64,000 bases of DNA from Hawksworthiomyces lignivorus (lineage: Eukaryota > Ascomycota > Sordariomycetes > Ophiostomatales > Ophiostomataceae). The translations under genes were made by a program, and so were the position numbers. Position 1 is the stretch's first letter; each line of letters starts with the position of its first letter. The stretch lies in the NCBI GenBank assembly GCA_002917075.1, contig NTMA01000083.1, positions 1 to 64,000 of the forward strand, in the 5' to 3' direction. This document shows positions 1-11,502 of the stretch, piece after piece. A model generated the notes under the pieces. It saw nothing but the letters and a program-made list of their open reading frames with translations. It was not told the DNA's origin and did not search any database.

Positions 1-1042
1 CCCCCCTCCCTCTCTCTCTTAATCTAGATCCCAAGTTTAAGAGAAACTATGCTGACTCCCATGTAGTTGGTGGTTTCTTGGGACAGATATACGGCGTCGC
101 CTGGGACTTCTGGGTTCCAGCCATTGCTAGCGGCGCTTCGCTCCTAGTCGCTATTTTCTTGCTACCGGAGACAATGTTCTCGCGCAGCCCCGACTTTCTC
201 GCCAACCGGACCAGAGAACGGACTTATTTCCAGATGCTGTTCGACTTCCGAGGCAATCTGATTCCTGGGAGGAAGCTGCACCTGGCATCTTTCGGGCACC
301 CTTTCATCATGCTGAAGTATCCGTCGATTGCCTTCCCAGCGCTCTACTATTTTATCGGTTGGACTTTTATCAATACGCTGTCTGCGGTCACGATTGCCAC
401 GACCTACACGCAGGCATTCCACTGGCAGAGCGGAACGATTGGCTTGTGCCTCGGCATTTCCTTGATGATCGGCTCTCTGACCGCCGAGCTGATGACTGGA
501 CGCGTCACAGATCTGATCCTGTACCTGGATGCAAAGAGAAACAACGGCGTCCGCAGACCAGAGGCCAGACTCTACCAGACGCTCATCGCAGCGGTGTTCC
601 AGCCTGTCGGGCTGATCATCTATGGTTTCTGTATCCAAGAACACAAGTCGTGGGTCGCAGCATCCGCCGGCCTTGCTGTTGGTAAGTTTTGTCTCCTCTC
701 TCCGTCTTGCCCCGCTGCCCCGCGCCGATGTGCTAATGCGACTGCTCTTCTTCAGGTGCGTTTGGTCTGCAGATGGGCACGACCTGTCTGTATGCCTACG
801 TCTCGGACTGCTACAAGCCGCAGACCAGCGAGAGCAGTTCCCTCTTCAACCTGGGACGCGGTCTGGCTTTTGTCGTAGGATACTTTGGCATTCCGTTCGC
901 GCAGAAGGTGGGTTATGGCTGGGCGTGGTTTACGTTTGCCATGATCACGGTCGTGTGCTACCTCCCAGTCGGCGCTCTGATCATTTGGGGTGGAAAGTGG
1001 CGGGCGCAGCTGCCCGAGCCCAAGTTTGATCGCTACGTCTGA
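1..1042 (+). CDS. MFS transporter, DHA1-like, 3' part (5' end outside window)
   Basis: This is the C-terminal half of a 12-helix major facilitator superfamily transporter of the plasma membrane. The window opens in an intron whose acceptor (tctag) ends near 27. The frame runs from 28 to 681, then an intron at 682-755 (GTAAGT...CAG), then 756-1042 ending in TGA. Visible features are several hydrophobic helices (VPAIASGASLLVAIFLLPET, FPALYYFIGWTFINTLSAV, LIAAVFQPVGLIIYGF) and a late helix region reading FNLGRGLAFVVGYFGIPFAQ. This arrangement resembles the fungal drug:H+ antiporter-1 family (Hol1 or tetracycline-resistance-like members). The substrate cannot be read from the sequence; polyamines, drugs or other cations are possible. 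The family call is good, the subfamily moderate. Confidence 0.85.
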
Positions 1043-1739
1043 GCGGTGATTGTCTGTTTATTGTAACAGGCTTTTGCATAAGCTGGCTAGCGCCAGGTCG
1101 CCGAGAATGGCGTTTCTTTGTACATATCTGCTACACAAGTTCATTGTAATGTTTTGTTTCGAAAAGTCTTGTTCCTTTCAACATATGTCGAGAGAACTTT
1201 CGATACTGCACGCACAAGACCAGACCAGCTTCTTTTCGCTATCACGCATACAATGTGGTCTTGTATTCTAAACAGGGATGGAACGGTGATAAATTGGCAT
1301 CAATGGCTGGCTGGAATGGAAACTTAATTGTCTCGGACAGCGTTTGTTTTCAATGAAACACTGAAGGGATAACTCTCTCAGTGACTGGAAGCAGACGCCG
1401 GGAATCGATAATGGCAGACGTCAATTCGTCTGGAGTTGGTTGGACTCTGCTTATCTTTTAGTTATAATCAACCTGAACTACTCACATGTTTGTACATTGG
1501 TCGCTACTATAAGGTTTATTTTAGTTGCCATGGCTATCTAATTTGCCTTATTTCGCCCTAGAAGGACCAGGTTTTGTAATACATGAGCATTATTGATGAC
1601 AATACTTGGTTTTATTCTCGAGCATCTGTCTAAAACAGGATAACCTCAAGCTCAGCTACTGAGGTGAAAGTTCTAATCGTTCGGAGAGACAGTCAGAGTC
1701 TGTACAATGATACAGAACCGTTCTGCTGTCTTCCAGGCT
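1043..1739. other. Intergenic, convergent 3' regions
   Basis: This lies between the stop codons of the MFS transporter (+) and the dehydrogenase (-). It is AT-richer than the flanking coding DNA and has only short unconvincing reading frames. I see no gene or clear repeat. Confidence 0.7.
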
Positions 1740-2789
1740 TCATCGGGGTTCATGAATTGCATGTACTCTCTTGCTAAGCATCTCGCAGACCGTGCCGCTC
1801 TCCTCATCAAGGTAGTCAGGCGCCCTCCTAGGAACTGGCCCGGTCGTGCGGTAGTTTGGCCCGATTTCAAAACATTCGCCAGAGGTGGGATCTGATCCAA
1901 GCAACTTCTCAAACGTCTCGACGACGCCTTCGATGGGCGTCAAGAGACCTTGTTCCTCCAAGGAGTCGTAAACGCCGGGTATAGTGACAATGTTCGTTCG
2001 GACCACATTCGGACAAACTGCGTTCATCGTTATTTTTTCCTCCGGCAGGTATTGGCCGTATGAGCGTGTCAGCCCGACAACGCCGCTAGGTCAAGTTAGA
2101 GTGGCTGGAGAGTTTGTTTGGGAAGAAGAAAAGGCAACTTAACGCTTAACGTACTATTTGGCGGCTGAATATATTGGCAATGTCGGAAGGGCGTAGATGC
2201 CACAGACACTAGCCACCGAGGCGACTAATCCAAACGCCAGTCAACGAAGCAAGAACCTACGGCGCCACGGTGCTGTCTTTACTTACTCTTCCCCCTGAAC
2301 CCATACTGGCCTGGGGTCTGCTTTCTGAACTGTTGAATGGCTAGAGCAACAGTGTAGATGACTCCAGTCAGGTTGATATCGAGAACAGTCAAATTAGGCA
2401 GGAAGAAGCCTTCTCGAGACGGGTCGTTGATGATCGATGGCTTTTCTCCCACGCCGGCGATGGGGTAAACGTAGTCAATCCGGCCAAACGCAGCGACTGC
2501 TTGGCCAAACGCTTCGGCTTGAGAGTCCCAGCTAGCAACGTCAACCTGAGCGCACTGGGCAACACCCAGCCCGCTCGCCTTCGTCAACTCCTCCACCGCG
2601 CGCTGGGCGCCTTCGAGGTCACGGTCAACGATGAATACTTTGATCCTTGGAGTATATGATCAGTAAAAATCGATACACAAAACCACGGAGCCGCCGAGAC
2701 ATTGCGTACTTGTGCTCTACCAGCATCTGAGCTACTGCTCGCCCAATCCCGGAGGCTCCGCCAGTCAAGTAAGCATATTCTTGTGACAT
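1740..2789 (-). CDS. Short-chain dehydrogenase/reductase (15-hydroxyprostaglandin-dehydrogenase-like)
   Basis: This is an NAD(P)-dependent oxidoreductase of the classical SDR family, predicted 284 aa. Exons (minus) are 2789-2710, 2645-2287, 2224-2155 and 2085-1740; lengths sum to 855 nt. The protein starts MSQEYAYLTGGASGIG, which is the glycine-rich TGxxxGxG cofactor motif. The second strand ends FIVDRD, and an acidic residue there favours NAD+ over NADP+. The catalytic serine region reads IASVASVCG and the YxxxK pair is YSAAK, interrupted just after by an intron. A downstream NAVCPNVVRTNI segment matches the usual N-P-G-like substrate loop. The substrate is unknown; fungal members of this type are often annotated as 15-hydroxyprostaglandin dehydrogenase-like without proof. 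It is transcribed away from MCM7. Confidence 0.85.
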
Positions 2790-3892
2790 CTTGGCTGGGC
2801 AACGAACAGCGAGGTCTACGGTAGGTTGAGATGAAGCAAATACTCTGCTATGGCTCTCACAATATCTGCAGAGCCGGTCTATCAAGTTATAGTTTATTGG
2901 AATACCTGGATCTTCTTCGTTTCATCAATTGCAAACACTTGTACGAAATGTTGATCTCGGATTGTGGTAAATCTACGCAGCATTCGGTCGCGGCTGCTAC
3001 GGGACAACTACGCCCATTCGGTTCCACGGCTTCTGAGGCTTTCGGAGATACGCCTCTCAAGAAGTGCATTCGACGATAGAGGCGCGTGGCTTCGATTGCA
3101 GACAATCGAGAAGCACAGAGGCCCAGCTGGCCTAATACCGTCCAACAGTGACGTACCCGACACAGTACAACGGCGCCCCGGCGGATCTCCGGTGGAGATC
3201 AACAAGAGCCGAAAGCTAACCGGTCACAGGATCCCAAAAGGATCACGGGCGGGCGGGGAAATATCGAATGGGGTAGAGCGGACAGGGCTGAGTTTCTCCA
3301 ACCGCCCAGAATCCACTAGCAGGTTGGCACATCTCACTCCCAACAGCACGTATTCCAAATATATTCCAAATAAGTTGATCGAGAAATGAGCTGTTGGAGC
3401 TTACATATCTCGATCACTGGTGAAAAATGATTTTCATTCCGGTCTGTCGGTCGTGCTAATACGCGATACTAATTTGGGGCGAATGGAACGCATTCATAGT
3501 TTCTCTCGATTGTCTGCATTAGGCATTTCCTGCGTCCACCACGGACTCATTCCGTCGCATCCATGGCTATTCGTGCACAGCTACCATAACTGAGAGAGAG
3601 CAGCGCTGAAAAAGACCTCCGTAGGTTGAAATGGCCACTGCGCACTAGGACGCAGCAGGCGCCTCGTAGCAGCAGTACCCCTGGCAAAATATGAGAGGAT
3701 ACAGCTACGCAAATCTCATTTCGAAACACCGTAGAGCCAGTAGATTTGAGGCCCCAAGGTATTCCCTGTGCAGAGAAGCTTGCCCTCGATTGTTTGCTGT
3801 TGAGCAGCCTAGGATGCATATTCGGTTTTGACTGTCAGCCTCCAGTGCCTGTAGAAGCTAAGCTTATGGCGGTAACCTGTAGCACATGTGCC

Positions 3893-3949
3893 GCCACAGC
3901 TAGCTGCCACAGCCGCCGCCACAATCCGCTGCCACAGTCTGCAGCCACA
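3893..3949. repeat. Five GCCACA hexamers at about 13-bp spacing
   Basis: GCCACA occurs at 3893, 3906, 3918, 3931 and 3944. The spacing is 13, 12, 13 and 13 bp and the intervening bases are only partly conserved. It could be a decayed short tandem repeat or a clustered binding site in the shared SDR/MCM7 promoter. Confidence 0.7.
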
Positions 3950-4039
3950 AATTCGTTCAGGTGGATCCGCAGTGTTGGTCTGTGCTCAAATTTCAATTAA
4001 ACGCGAGAATTCGCGCTGGAGAGCAAAAAGCTTTACGGG

Positions 4040-4045
4040 ACGCGT
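4040..4045. promoter_or_regulatory. MluI cell-cycle box (ACGCGT) upstream of MCM7
   Basis: The palindrome ACGCGT lies 297 bp before the MCM7 start codon. In ascomycetes this is the core site of the MBF (Mbp1/Swi6) G1/S activator, and MCM genes are classic targets. Nearby CGCG-containing sequences at about 4001 and 4050 may add to it. Binding is inferred, not shown. Confidence 0.5.
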
Positions 4046-4341
4046 CGCCGTCGCGTCCTCCCTGAATTGGTCCAAGCGCCAAGCGCTCACTGTCTCCCAG
4101 CCTCCTCTGCAGAGTGGACCACGACATACGAAGTCTTCACAGTTTTCACTGTGCTGTTCTCCTCCCCCCCTCCTTTCTCTCCTGCAAGTATCACGAAGCA
4201 CCAAACACGCTCCATACTGCTCAATCGCAATTGTCCCCGCCTACTGTGTTTTGCCTGCTTCGTTCTCTGCCTTCGACATCTTTCTTGCTATACAAGATTT
4301 AGAAAGAGAAGAAGAGCTCGCCGTGTCGGCCAAACAGCATC

Positions 4342-7218
4342 ATGGCGACGCAAATGCTCCTCCAGTACAAGGCGCCCGTCAACTATGAGGCCCAGTTGAG
4401 TATGCATTGAATCGCAATGGGGTTTTGGGCTTTAGCATAGACCGAGATAGAAAGCTAACGATATCCTCCACCCGTAGCTGCCTTCAAGGACTTCCTCGGC
4501 AACTACAAGACGACCCCTGAGCATGCTATTACCCATGCTCTTGGGAACATCAATATCGACGATGACGACCTGAGCGATGAGTACGACTTCATGGATGAGG
4601 ATGAAGATGCCGCACAGCGCCGGGCACAGGAGAAGGCTGCGCGGCGAAAGCCGCAACACAAATACCGCAATCTGCTGCAGCAGCTGGCGGACCGCAAGAT
4701 CGACGAGATCTGCATCGACCTGGACGACCTGTCTTCGGTATGAACCCTGAGGCGGACTGCACAGAGGGGTTTGCTTCAATGAATATATAATATATGCTAA
4801 CATGATGCAGTACGAAGCCGATGTCGACGAGGGCCTGAAGCTCACGAAATCCATCGAGATCAACACCAAGCACTATGTCGAGATCCTGTCCAAGGCCGTC
4901 GACGAGCTGCTGCCAGAACCCAGCTCAGATGTCTCGTAAGTTTTCAGCGGAGAGTACGTCCGCTTAGATATCAACGTGGGCAAAAGAACAAAAAAGGAGA
5001 CTGACAGCCGTCCTACAGATTCAAAGACGACGTCCTGGACGTCCTGATGGCCCGGAGAAAGCTGCGCAACCGCGAGCTGCAGGACGGCGCGGAGGCCGTG
5101 GGCGCCCCCGCCATGCTCAACGACATGTTCCCGGCGGAGCTGACGCGGCGGTACACGCTGGTGTTCAAGCCCAAGACGTCGACGCTGGAGCACCCGACCA
5201 AGCCGATGGCGGTGCGGCAGGTGCGCGGTGAGGACCTGGGCCACCTGATCACGGTGCGGGCGATCGCGACGCGGGTGTCGGACGTGAAGCCGATTGCACA
5301 GGTCAGCGCGTACACGTGCGACCGGTGCGGGTGCGAGATCTTCCAGCCGGTCAACGACAAGCAGTTTGCGCCGCTGACGATCTGCCCGTCGGCGGACTGC
5401 AAGGCGAACCAGTCGGGCGGGCAGCTGCACCCGTCGTCGCGGGCGTCCAAGTTCTTGCCGTTCCAGGAGGTCAAGGTGCAGGAGCTGGCGGAGCAGGTGC
5501 CGATCGGGCAGATCCCGCGCACGCTGACGGTGCTGTGCTACGGCAGCCTGGTGCGGCGCATCAGCCCGGGCGACGTGGTGGACATTGCGGGCATCTTTTT
5601 GCCGACGCCGTACACGGGGTTCCGGGCGATGCGGGCGGGCCTGCTGACGGACACGTTCCTGGAGGCGCACCACATTGCGCAGCACAAGAAGGCGTACGAG
5701 GATATGCGCATCGAGCCGCAGCTGGTGCGGCGCATCGACCAGTTCCGGCAGTCGGGCCACGTGTACGAGTACCTGGCCAAGTCGATCGCGCCGGAGATCT
5801 TCGGGCACCTGGACGTGAAGAAGGCGCTGCTGCTGCTGCTGGTGGGCGGCGTGACGAAGCAGATGGGCGACGGCATGAAGATCCGCGGCGACATCAACAT
5901 CTGCCTGATGGGCGACCCCGGTGTGGCCAAGTCGCAGCTGCTCAAGTACATCTCCAAGGTGGCGCCGCGCGGCGTGTACACGTCGGGCCGGGGCAGCAGC
6001 GGGGTGGGTCTGACGGCGGCGGTGATGCGCGACCCGGTGACGGACGAGATGGTGCTGGAGGGCGGCGCGCTGGTGCTGGCGGACAACGGCATCTGCTGCA
6101 TCGACGAGTTTGACAAGATGGACGAGAACGACCGCACGGCGATCCACGAGGTCATGGAGCAGCAGACGATCAGCATCAGCAAGGCGGGCATCTCGACGAC
6201 GCTCAACGCGCGCACGTCGATCCTGGCGGCGGCCAATCCGCTGTATGGCCGCTACAACCCGCGCATCTCGCCCGTCGAGAACATCAACCTGCCGGCGGCG
6301 CTGCTGTCGCGCTTTGACGTGCTCTTTTTGCTGCTCGACACGCCCTCGCGCGACACCGACGCCCAGCTGGCCCGCCACGTCACCTACGTGCACATGCACG
6401 GGCGGCACCCGGACCTGGCGGGCGGCAGCGCCAATGGCGGCTCTGGCGGCGACTCTGCGGCCGCGGCCGCGCCCGAGATCGTCTTCACACCGCACGAGGT
6501 GCGCTCGTACGTCGCGCGCGCGCGCACGTTCCGCCCCGTGGTGCCGGCCGAGGTGTCCGACTACATGGTCAAGACGTACGTGCGCATGCGCGAGCAGCAG
6601 AAGCGCGCCGAGAAGCGCGGCCGCCAGTTCACGCACACGACGCCGCGCACGCTGCTGGGCGTGGTGCGCCTGGCCCAGGCCCTGGCCCGCCTGCGCTTCA
6701 GCGAGGCCGTCGACCGCTACGACGTCGACGAGGCCCTGCGCCTCGTCGAGGCCAGCAAGGCCAGCCTCGACGACGCCGAGGGCCGCCTCGCCGCCGGCGG
6801 CGCCGGCCGCCGCGGCGCCAACGCCAGCTCCCGCATCTACAACTTTGTCAAGTCGCTGGCCGACACCGGCGCGTGCCGGCCCGACGACGACGACGAAGAC
6901 GAGGACGACGAGGATGATGACCGTCATGGCGCTGGTGCCGGCGTCGAGCTCAGCCTGCGCCGCGTCAAGGAGCGCGTCATCGCCAAGGGCTTCACCGAAG
7001 ACCAGTGGCTCGCCGCCCTGGAGGAGTATGCAGCCATTGATGTAGGTCTACTTTCTCTTTTTTGTCTTCTCTCTGTTTCGCTTCCTCTTCCGCTCTCGCT
7101 TCTTGTACAATTCACTAACAACCGTCGACAGGTCTGGCAAACGGCTGGCAACATGAGCAGACTGGTGTTTATCACGGCCAACGACGCCGAGGAAGACGAC
7201 GACGACATGGAGGATTAA
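4342..7218 (+). CDS. MCM7: DNA replication licensing factor MCM7
   Basis: One of the six subunits of the MCM2-7 replicative helicase, acting in the nucleus. The predicted protein is 850 aa. Exons are 4342-4399, 4478-4737, 4811-4935, 5019-7041 and 7132-7218 (2553 nt). The N terminus ([10 protein letters not shown], then an acidic stretch) and the segment [20 protein letters not shown] identify MCM7 rather than another MCM. A zinc-binding set is visible at C248, C251, C270 and C275. The AAA+ core has Walker [10 protein letters not shown] (about 446-454), Walker B CIDEFDKM (about 508-515) and the arginine finger SRFD (about 578-581). An Asp/Glu-rich linker and a C-terminal winged-helix-like segment follow. 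Third codon positions are extremely GC-rich, which creates long antisense open frames that are not genes. The last intron is 90 nt with no in-frame stop. Confidence 0.97.
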
Positions 7219-7664
7219 GTGTGTTGGTATATAATGGGATTTTGGGTTCTTCATTGTTTTCTTGCGAAATCGTGCAGCAGCTGCTCTTCTCGGACGTGTA
7301 TTGCTTTTCTGTCATTTGTTTCATGATCTTATTTCCCAGCACCTACGGGGCCGGCGTTTGTGGGGGATACTCAGACCATATATATGTTCTATAAGGGGGG
7401 AGGGAAGACAGCGAAGGGAAAGACGAGGCATCCAAGAGTTTTTCTTGTTTTTTGAACAAAAAGAATAAAGTTTACTACATACAACACTGAGAATTCGGTA
7501 GATGGCGCGAATGATATCTTTCAAGAATACATTTTCTTTTAATGCATAGGAGAATATATAGTACATGTTTCAAAGTTCTTTTTTTCTTGGTCCATTCCCA
7601 TTGCCCCTTAATGTAGAGCATTCCACGGTATATACTCAGCCTCCTATTTTCGCCAAAAATCTCG
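7219..7664. other. Intergenic, convergent 3' regions of MCM7 and mS29
   Basis: Short AT-rich spacer between two converging genes. It contains probable polyadenylation sequence (for example aataaag near 7464) and no gene. Confidence 0.7.
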
Positions 7665-9271
7665 TCAGACGCGCAGGCTCAGCAGGGCGGTGCGTTCTAG
7701 CTCGCCGACGACGCCGTTGCCGGCGAGGGTCCAGGTGCCGGCGACGGCCTGCTCGTCGACACGGGCGCGCAGGAGGCCGCTGGCGGCCCAGTACTCCATG
7801 AGGGCGCGGGCCTCGGGCTTGCTGACGCCCTTGAGCGAGAGGACGCGGACGGTGCGGAGGGCGGCAGCGACGCGGTCGTCGTAGCCGGGGAAGTAGGGAT
7901 CGGGCTGGGGGAGAGCAGGGCTCTCCGGGTTCTGCTGCTCAGCGCGGCGCTGCGCCAGGGCCAGGTCGAGGGAGGCGTTGCTGGGGGCGTTGCCGCGCGA
8001 GGTGGCGGCGAGGACGGCGCCGCCGTGGGGGAGGGGCCGAGCGCCGGCGAGGGCGTCGGCAAAGAGGCGGACCAGGGCGAGGTCGTGGGCGTGGACGGGC
8101 TCGAAAGCGGCGGAGCGGTAGGCGGAGACGCGCATGACGTGGGCGAGGCCGTCGAGCGACAGCAGCAGGGGCGGGCGGCCCCCCTCGGCGGCCGGGTCGA
8201 CCAGCTCCGCCCAAAGCGCCTGGAACACGGGCCAGGCGTGGTCAGCCTCCTTGGCGGCGGCCGCCAGCTCCAGCAGCGTGCTGCCCGCCGGCACGGGATT
8301 GGCCAGGCCGTCGTGCGCCACTCTTGTCGTCAGCCGGCCCAGCACCTCGGCGTTGGCCGCCCGCATCGCCTGCAGCAGCCGCAGCACGTACACGGGCTGC
8401 GCGTACTGCGTCGGCTCCGTGCCCGGCACCGCCGCGTACTCGGTGCTCGCCGTCGTCAGCTCATGGGCTACAAAAAGGAGTCAGCGAATCCTCAAAATAA
8501 TAATAATAATAATAATAGTAATAATAATCACTGTGGGCTAAGACACGCACCCTCCGGAATGTGGATCACGACCCAGTCGTTCAGGAAACCGTGGGCCAGC
8601 GCTTGCAGCAGCAGGATCGACTTGCCGGCGACGCGCTCGCCGTCGATAACGACGCGCAGCGCCTTCTTCTCGGCGGCCGCGCGCTCCAGGTCGCCGGCCA
8701 GCGCCACCGTCTCCGCCCGCACCAGCAGGCTCGGCCGCCGGAACAGCGGGAAGCACTGCGTCGGCTTGAAGGCGTCTACAGCCCGCAGCTGGTCCACCAG
8801 GCCGTCCGGCAGCGCCAGGATGCGGCCCGCGCCCTCCGCGCCCCCCGTCAGGTGCGCCGCCGTCAGCTCCTCCAGGCCGGCCACCTCCAGCGCGTTGCTG
8901 TTGCTCAGCACGATGCGCTTGCGGAACGCCTTGCGTTCGCCCGGTACCGGGAACCGGCCGCGGCCGCCCACGTCCTTCTTCTTGTTCTTCTTCCTGTTGG
9001 ACATCTGCATCTTCCGGCCGGCGCGGATGTGCTGAGGCGCGCCCCTGGCACGGGCGGCGGCAGATGTGGAGAAGGCGGCGGCGGCGGTGGCAGCAGTGGC
9101 GGAGAGGGGAGCCACAGCAGCAAGAGGAGAGAGCGGAGAAGACGAGGAGCTAGAGGTTGGCAGTCTGCCGCCGACGACAGCACCAGCCACCGTGCGCTGC
9201 CGGACCGGAAGGACGAGGGCCGTCGAAGGCCGCCATGCCAGGCGCCTCGAGCAGTTCACGACAGCCGCCAT
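7665..9271 (-). CDS. RSM23: Mitochondrial small ribosomal subunit protein mS29 (DAP3/Rsm23 family)
   Basis: A GTP-binding protein of the small mitoribosomal subunit, predicted 507 aa. Exons (minus) are 9271-8551 and 8467-7665, separated by an 83-nt intron that contains an ATT microsatellite. The N terminus is rich in Arg, Ser and Ala with few acidic residues, as expected for a mitochondrial presequence. It is followed by KMQMSNRKKNKKKD and a P-loop, DGERVAGKSILLL. The segment LNDWVVIHIPEG directly after the P-loop is characteristic of DAP3/mS29, as is the spacing to the LSLDGL region in exon 2. It diverges from the Derlin gene across about 870 bp. The family assignment is from recognised motifs; no alternative fits better. 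Confidence 0.9.
8488..8529. repeat. AAT/ATT trinucleotide microsatellite in the mS29 intron
   Basis: A run of AAT-type repeats (taataataataa...) with one AGT interruption fills the middle of the only intron of the mS29 gene. It does not touch the splice sites. Confidence 0.85.
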
Positions 9272-10140
9272 GAAAGTGCCCGCCGAAGAAACGTCTCCGT
9301 AGCTTGTTTTCCTTGTGAATTGTTCGGGTCTTGCTTCCTTCTAATGTATATATTATAATATGCAAGTCTTCGTCATAATCTAGTCGTCAATTGGAGCCGT
9401 GATGATGCGTAGTCGGTCCAGATACAATGGACCTCTTTTTGGCGGGCACGAGATCTCGCGATGCTCTTTTTTTTTTCTTTTTAATTTTTTAATTTTTTAA
9501 TTCATTAGTTTTTTCTTCTTTTTTTTTCTTATTGGTCGCTTTAGCTGTCCCTTTCCCACAGCTGTTTTACTGGCCAATCAGGTGCTGCTACCTCTCCAGC
9601 CACAGCTCATAGCACCTAAACCCACTAAATTATTACGCTGTGGGGCCCTCTGAGGCGCACACAGCCGGTAAAATTTAGCAGTTCTTATAAAGCAGATCCT
9701 TCGATGGACTTCTTCTCTCTCTTCTCTCCCGCAAAAAAAATAAAAAGAACACATTTTCAATCTTTCGCCTCATAATCTTAATTTATTCCTCTTCCCTCCT
9801 TTACACATCCCCCATAGTTCCCCTCAGCCAAAGCATGACAGCATCGTCATCACAGCAGCCTGCTGCTGGTTCAGGGTATTTCTGCCCTCGATGAACTGAA
9901 TTCTGTTTTCTCTCTTTTTTGCCAATTTGTTCTTTTGCTTCCAGCTCTTTTGGAAAAACCCCCCTTTTCCATTCGCTGCATCACAGTCATAGACTGTTTT
10001 TTTTTTCTGTGAATATTCTCTTCTCGTCTTCGTGAATCCTTCCTATAGAATAGGAATCTCTAAGACGAGTCGATACAACACACAACACCTCCAACTGATA
10101 GCCTGTCGTTGTCTCTTGACAGAACAGGCAGACAGTCAAA
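9272..10140. promoter_or_regulatory. Bidirectional promoter between mS29 (-) and Derlin (+)
   Basis: 869 bp between two start codons. It contains T-rich tracts (9470-9530), a CCAAT box in each orientation (ATTGG 9531-9535, CCAAT 9573-9577) and pyrimidine-rich leaders. A 7-bp inverted repeat with a 3-nt loop (10040-10056, ttcctat/ataggaa) lies about 85 bp before the Derlin start and would fall in its 5' leader. The CCAAT boxes are consistent with a HAP-complex promoter, which is inference. Confidence 0.5.
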
Positions 10141-11502
10141 ATGTCGGAGCTCATGGATGGCTTTTGGCGGCTGCCGCCAGTGTCGAGGTACGCTCCTCTC
10201 TTGTTTTCGAGGTCTTTCTTCTGTCTTTTATTTTTCCCATCCGCTGACCTTGTTCCTCTATTTTAGAAACTTTGCGGCGGCCATCTTTGTCACATCCATC
10301 GCCGTCTACAGTGGCCTCGTCCCTGATACCTGGTTTTATTTCCACAGATTCCTGATCTTCAAGATGCCGCCTGAGGTCTGGCGGTTCGCCACATGTTACC
10401 TGTTGTCCTTACCAAAGTTGTCGATTATCCTCGACCCCTACTTTGTCTACTCATACGGCTCCCAGCTGGAAGTCTCCAATCCGAGGATGTCCAGGAGAGA
10501 AGACTACGTGTGGTACTTGATTTTCATCGGCTTCACCATTATCGTAAGTAACAGCAAAACACAAGCCTCGTCTTGATCTCTTTCAGCATCTGCAGATCTT
10601 AGTTCTCTTTTTTTCGTTTGCACCTTTCTGTCCTTTCTGTCTTTGCACGCACATACTCTTGTGCGCACCTCATATATCTGCCCGGATAGTGTTTGATCTT
10701 GACCCCACTACTATCACGGTTCCTGGAAATGAGGGAGAGTACCCCCAAGACTTTGGCCGGCCCGTCATTCGCATATTTCAATCAGGGTCGGTTCAGGGTC
10801 TTGGACATGGGTGGGATGTCTTTATGGATGACTCGAGGGATTATTCAATAATCTCCGGGTGGTATTTTTGCTCCCTACATACCAACGCCTATCTTCTTTT
10901 TTTTGTGTTTGTTTTATGTGCTGTCTCTTTGTCATTTCATATCTCTTTTCTTTTCTGAATAGTGGACTGCGAGTTGTCACAATTGCAAAGACTTCGGTGC
11001 TTCATGCTAACCTCCCCGGGTCTTGCAGCTCATCGACGGCCTCGTCGGCTACGGCGGCAACTACCTCCAGGGCCTCATCCTCGCCCTCGCCTACACGTGC
11101 ACCCAGGACCAGCGCGGCGTCAAGGCCAACTTCTTCTTCCTGACCATCCCCGCCCAGCTCGTCCCCTACTCCATGATGCTCGTCTCCTTCCTCATGGCCG
11201 GCCCCGCCGTCGCCCTCATGCAGCTCTGGGGCCTGCTCGCCGCCCACCTCTACGACTTCCTCACCCGCCTGTGGCCCGAGTTCGGCGGCGGCCGCAACCT
11301 CCTGCCTACCCCGTCCTTCCTCACTCGCCTCGTCGGCAACCCCGCCATGGTCCAGCACCGCTCCTACGGCACCGCCATCCGCCCCGCCGGCAGCGGATCC
11401 GCGTCCGCCAGCTCTGCGTCCGCCAGCGGCAGCAGCAGCGGCGGGCCCCTCCCGGACGCGTGGAAGACGCGCGGCCGGGGTCAGCGGCTTGGTGGTGACT
11501 AA
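10141..11502 (+). CDS. Derlin family protein (Der1/Dfm1-like), ER-associated degradation
   Basis: A multi-span ER membrane protein of the rhomboid-like Derlin family, which helps move misfolded proteins out of the ER. Predicted 265 aa from exons 10141-10187, 10267-10543 and 11029-11502 (798 nt). The N terminus MSELMDGFWRLPPVSR precedes the first helix. The family landmarks WRFATCYLL, the RREDYVWYL segment, NFFFLTIPAQLVPYSMML and AAHLYDFLTRLWPEFGGGR are all present. The C-terminal tail is Ser/Gly/Ala-rich and cytosolic, and I see no canonical p97-binding SHP box in it. The second intron is 485 nt, far longer than the others in the window. Whether this is the Der1 or Dfm1 ortholog is not decided. 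Confidence 0.9.

Larger units (their letters stand above)
2790..4341. promoter_or_regulatory. Divergent intergenic region between SDR and MCM7
   Basis: About 1.55 kb with no convincing gene. It holds the array of spaced GCCACA hexamers (3893-3949), an ACGCGT MluI cell-cycle box (4040-4045), and a pyrimidine-rich stretch around 4150-4200 that probably lies close to the MCM7 transcription start. Confidence 0.6.

Noticed and set aside
4873..6927. 684-codon open frame on the minus strand opposite MCM7
   Set aside because: It is the antisense shadow of GC-rich MCM7 codons. The protein is Arg/Ala/His-rich low complexity with no family resemblance, while the plus strand carries intact MCM7 motifs.
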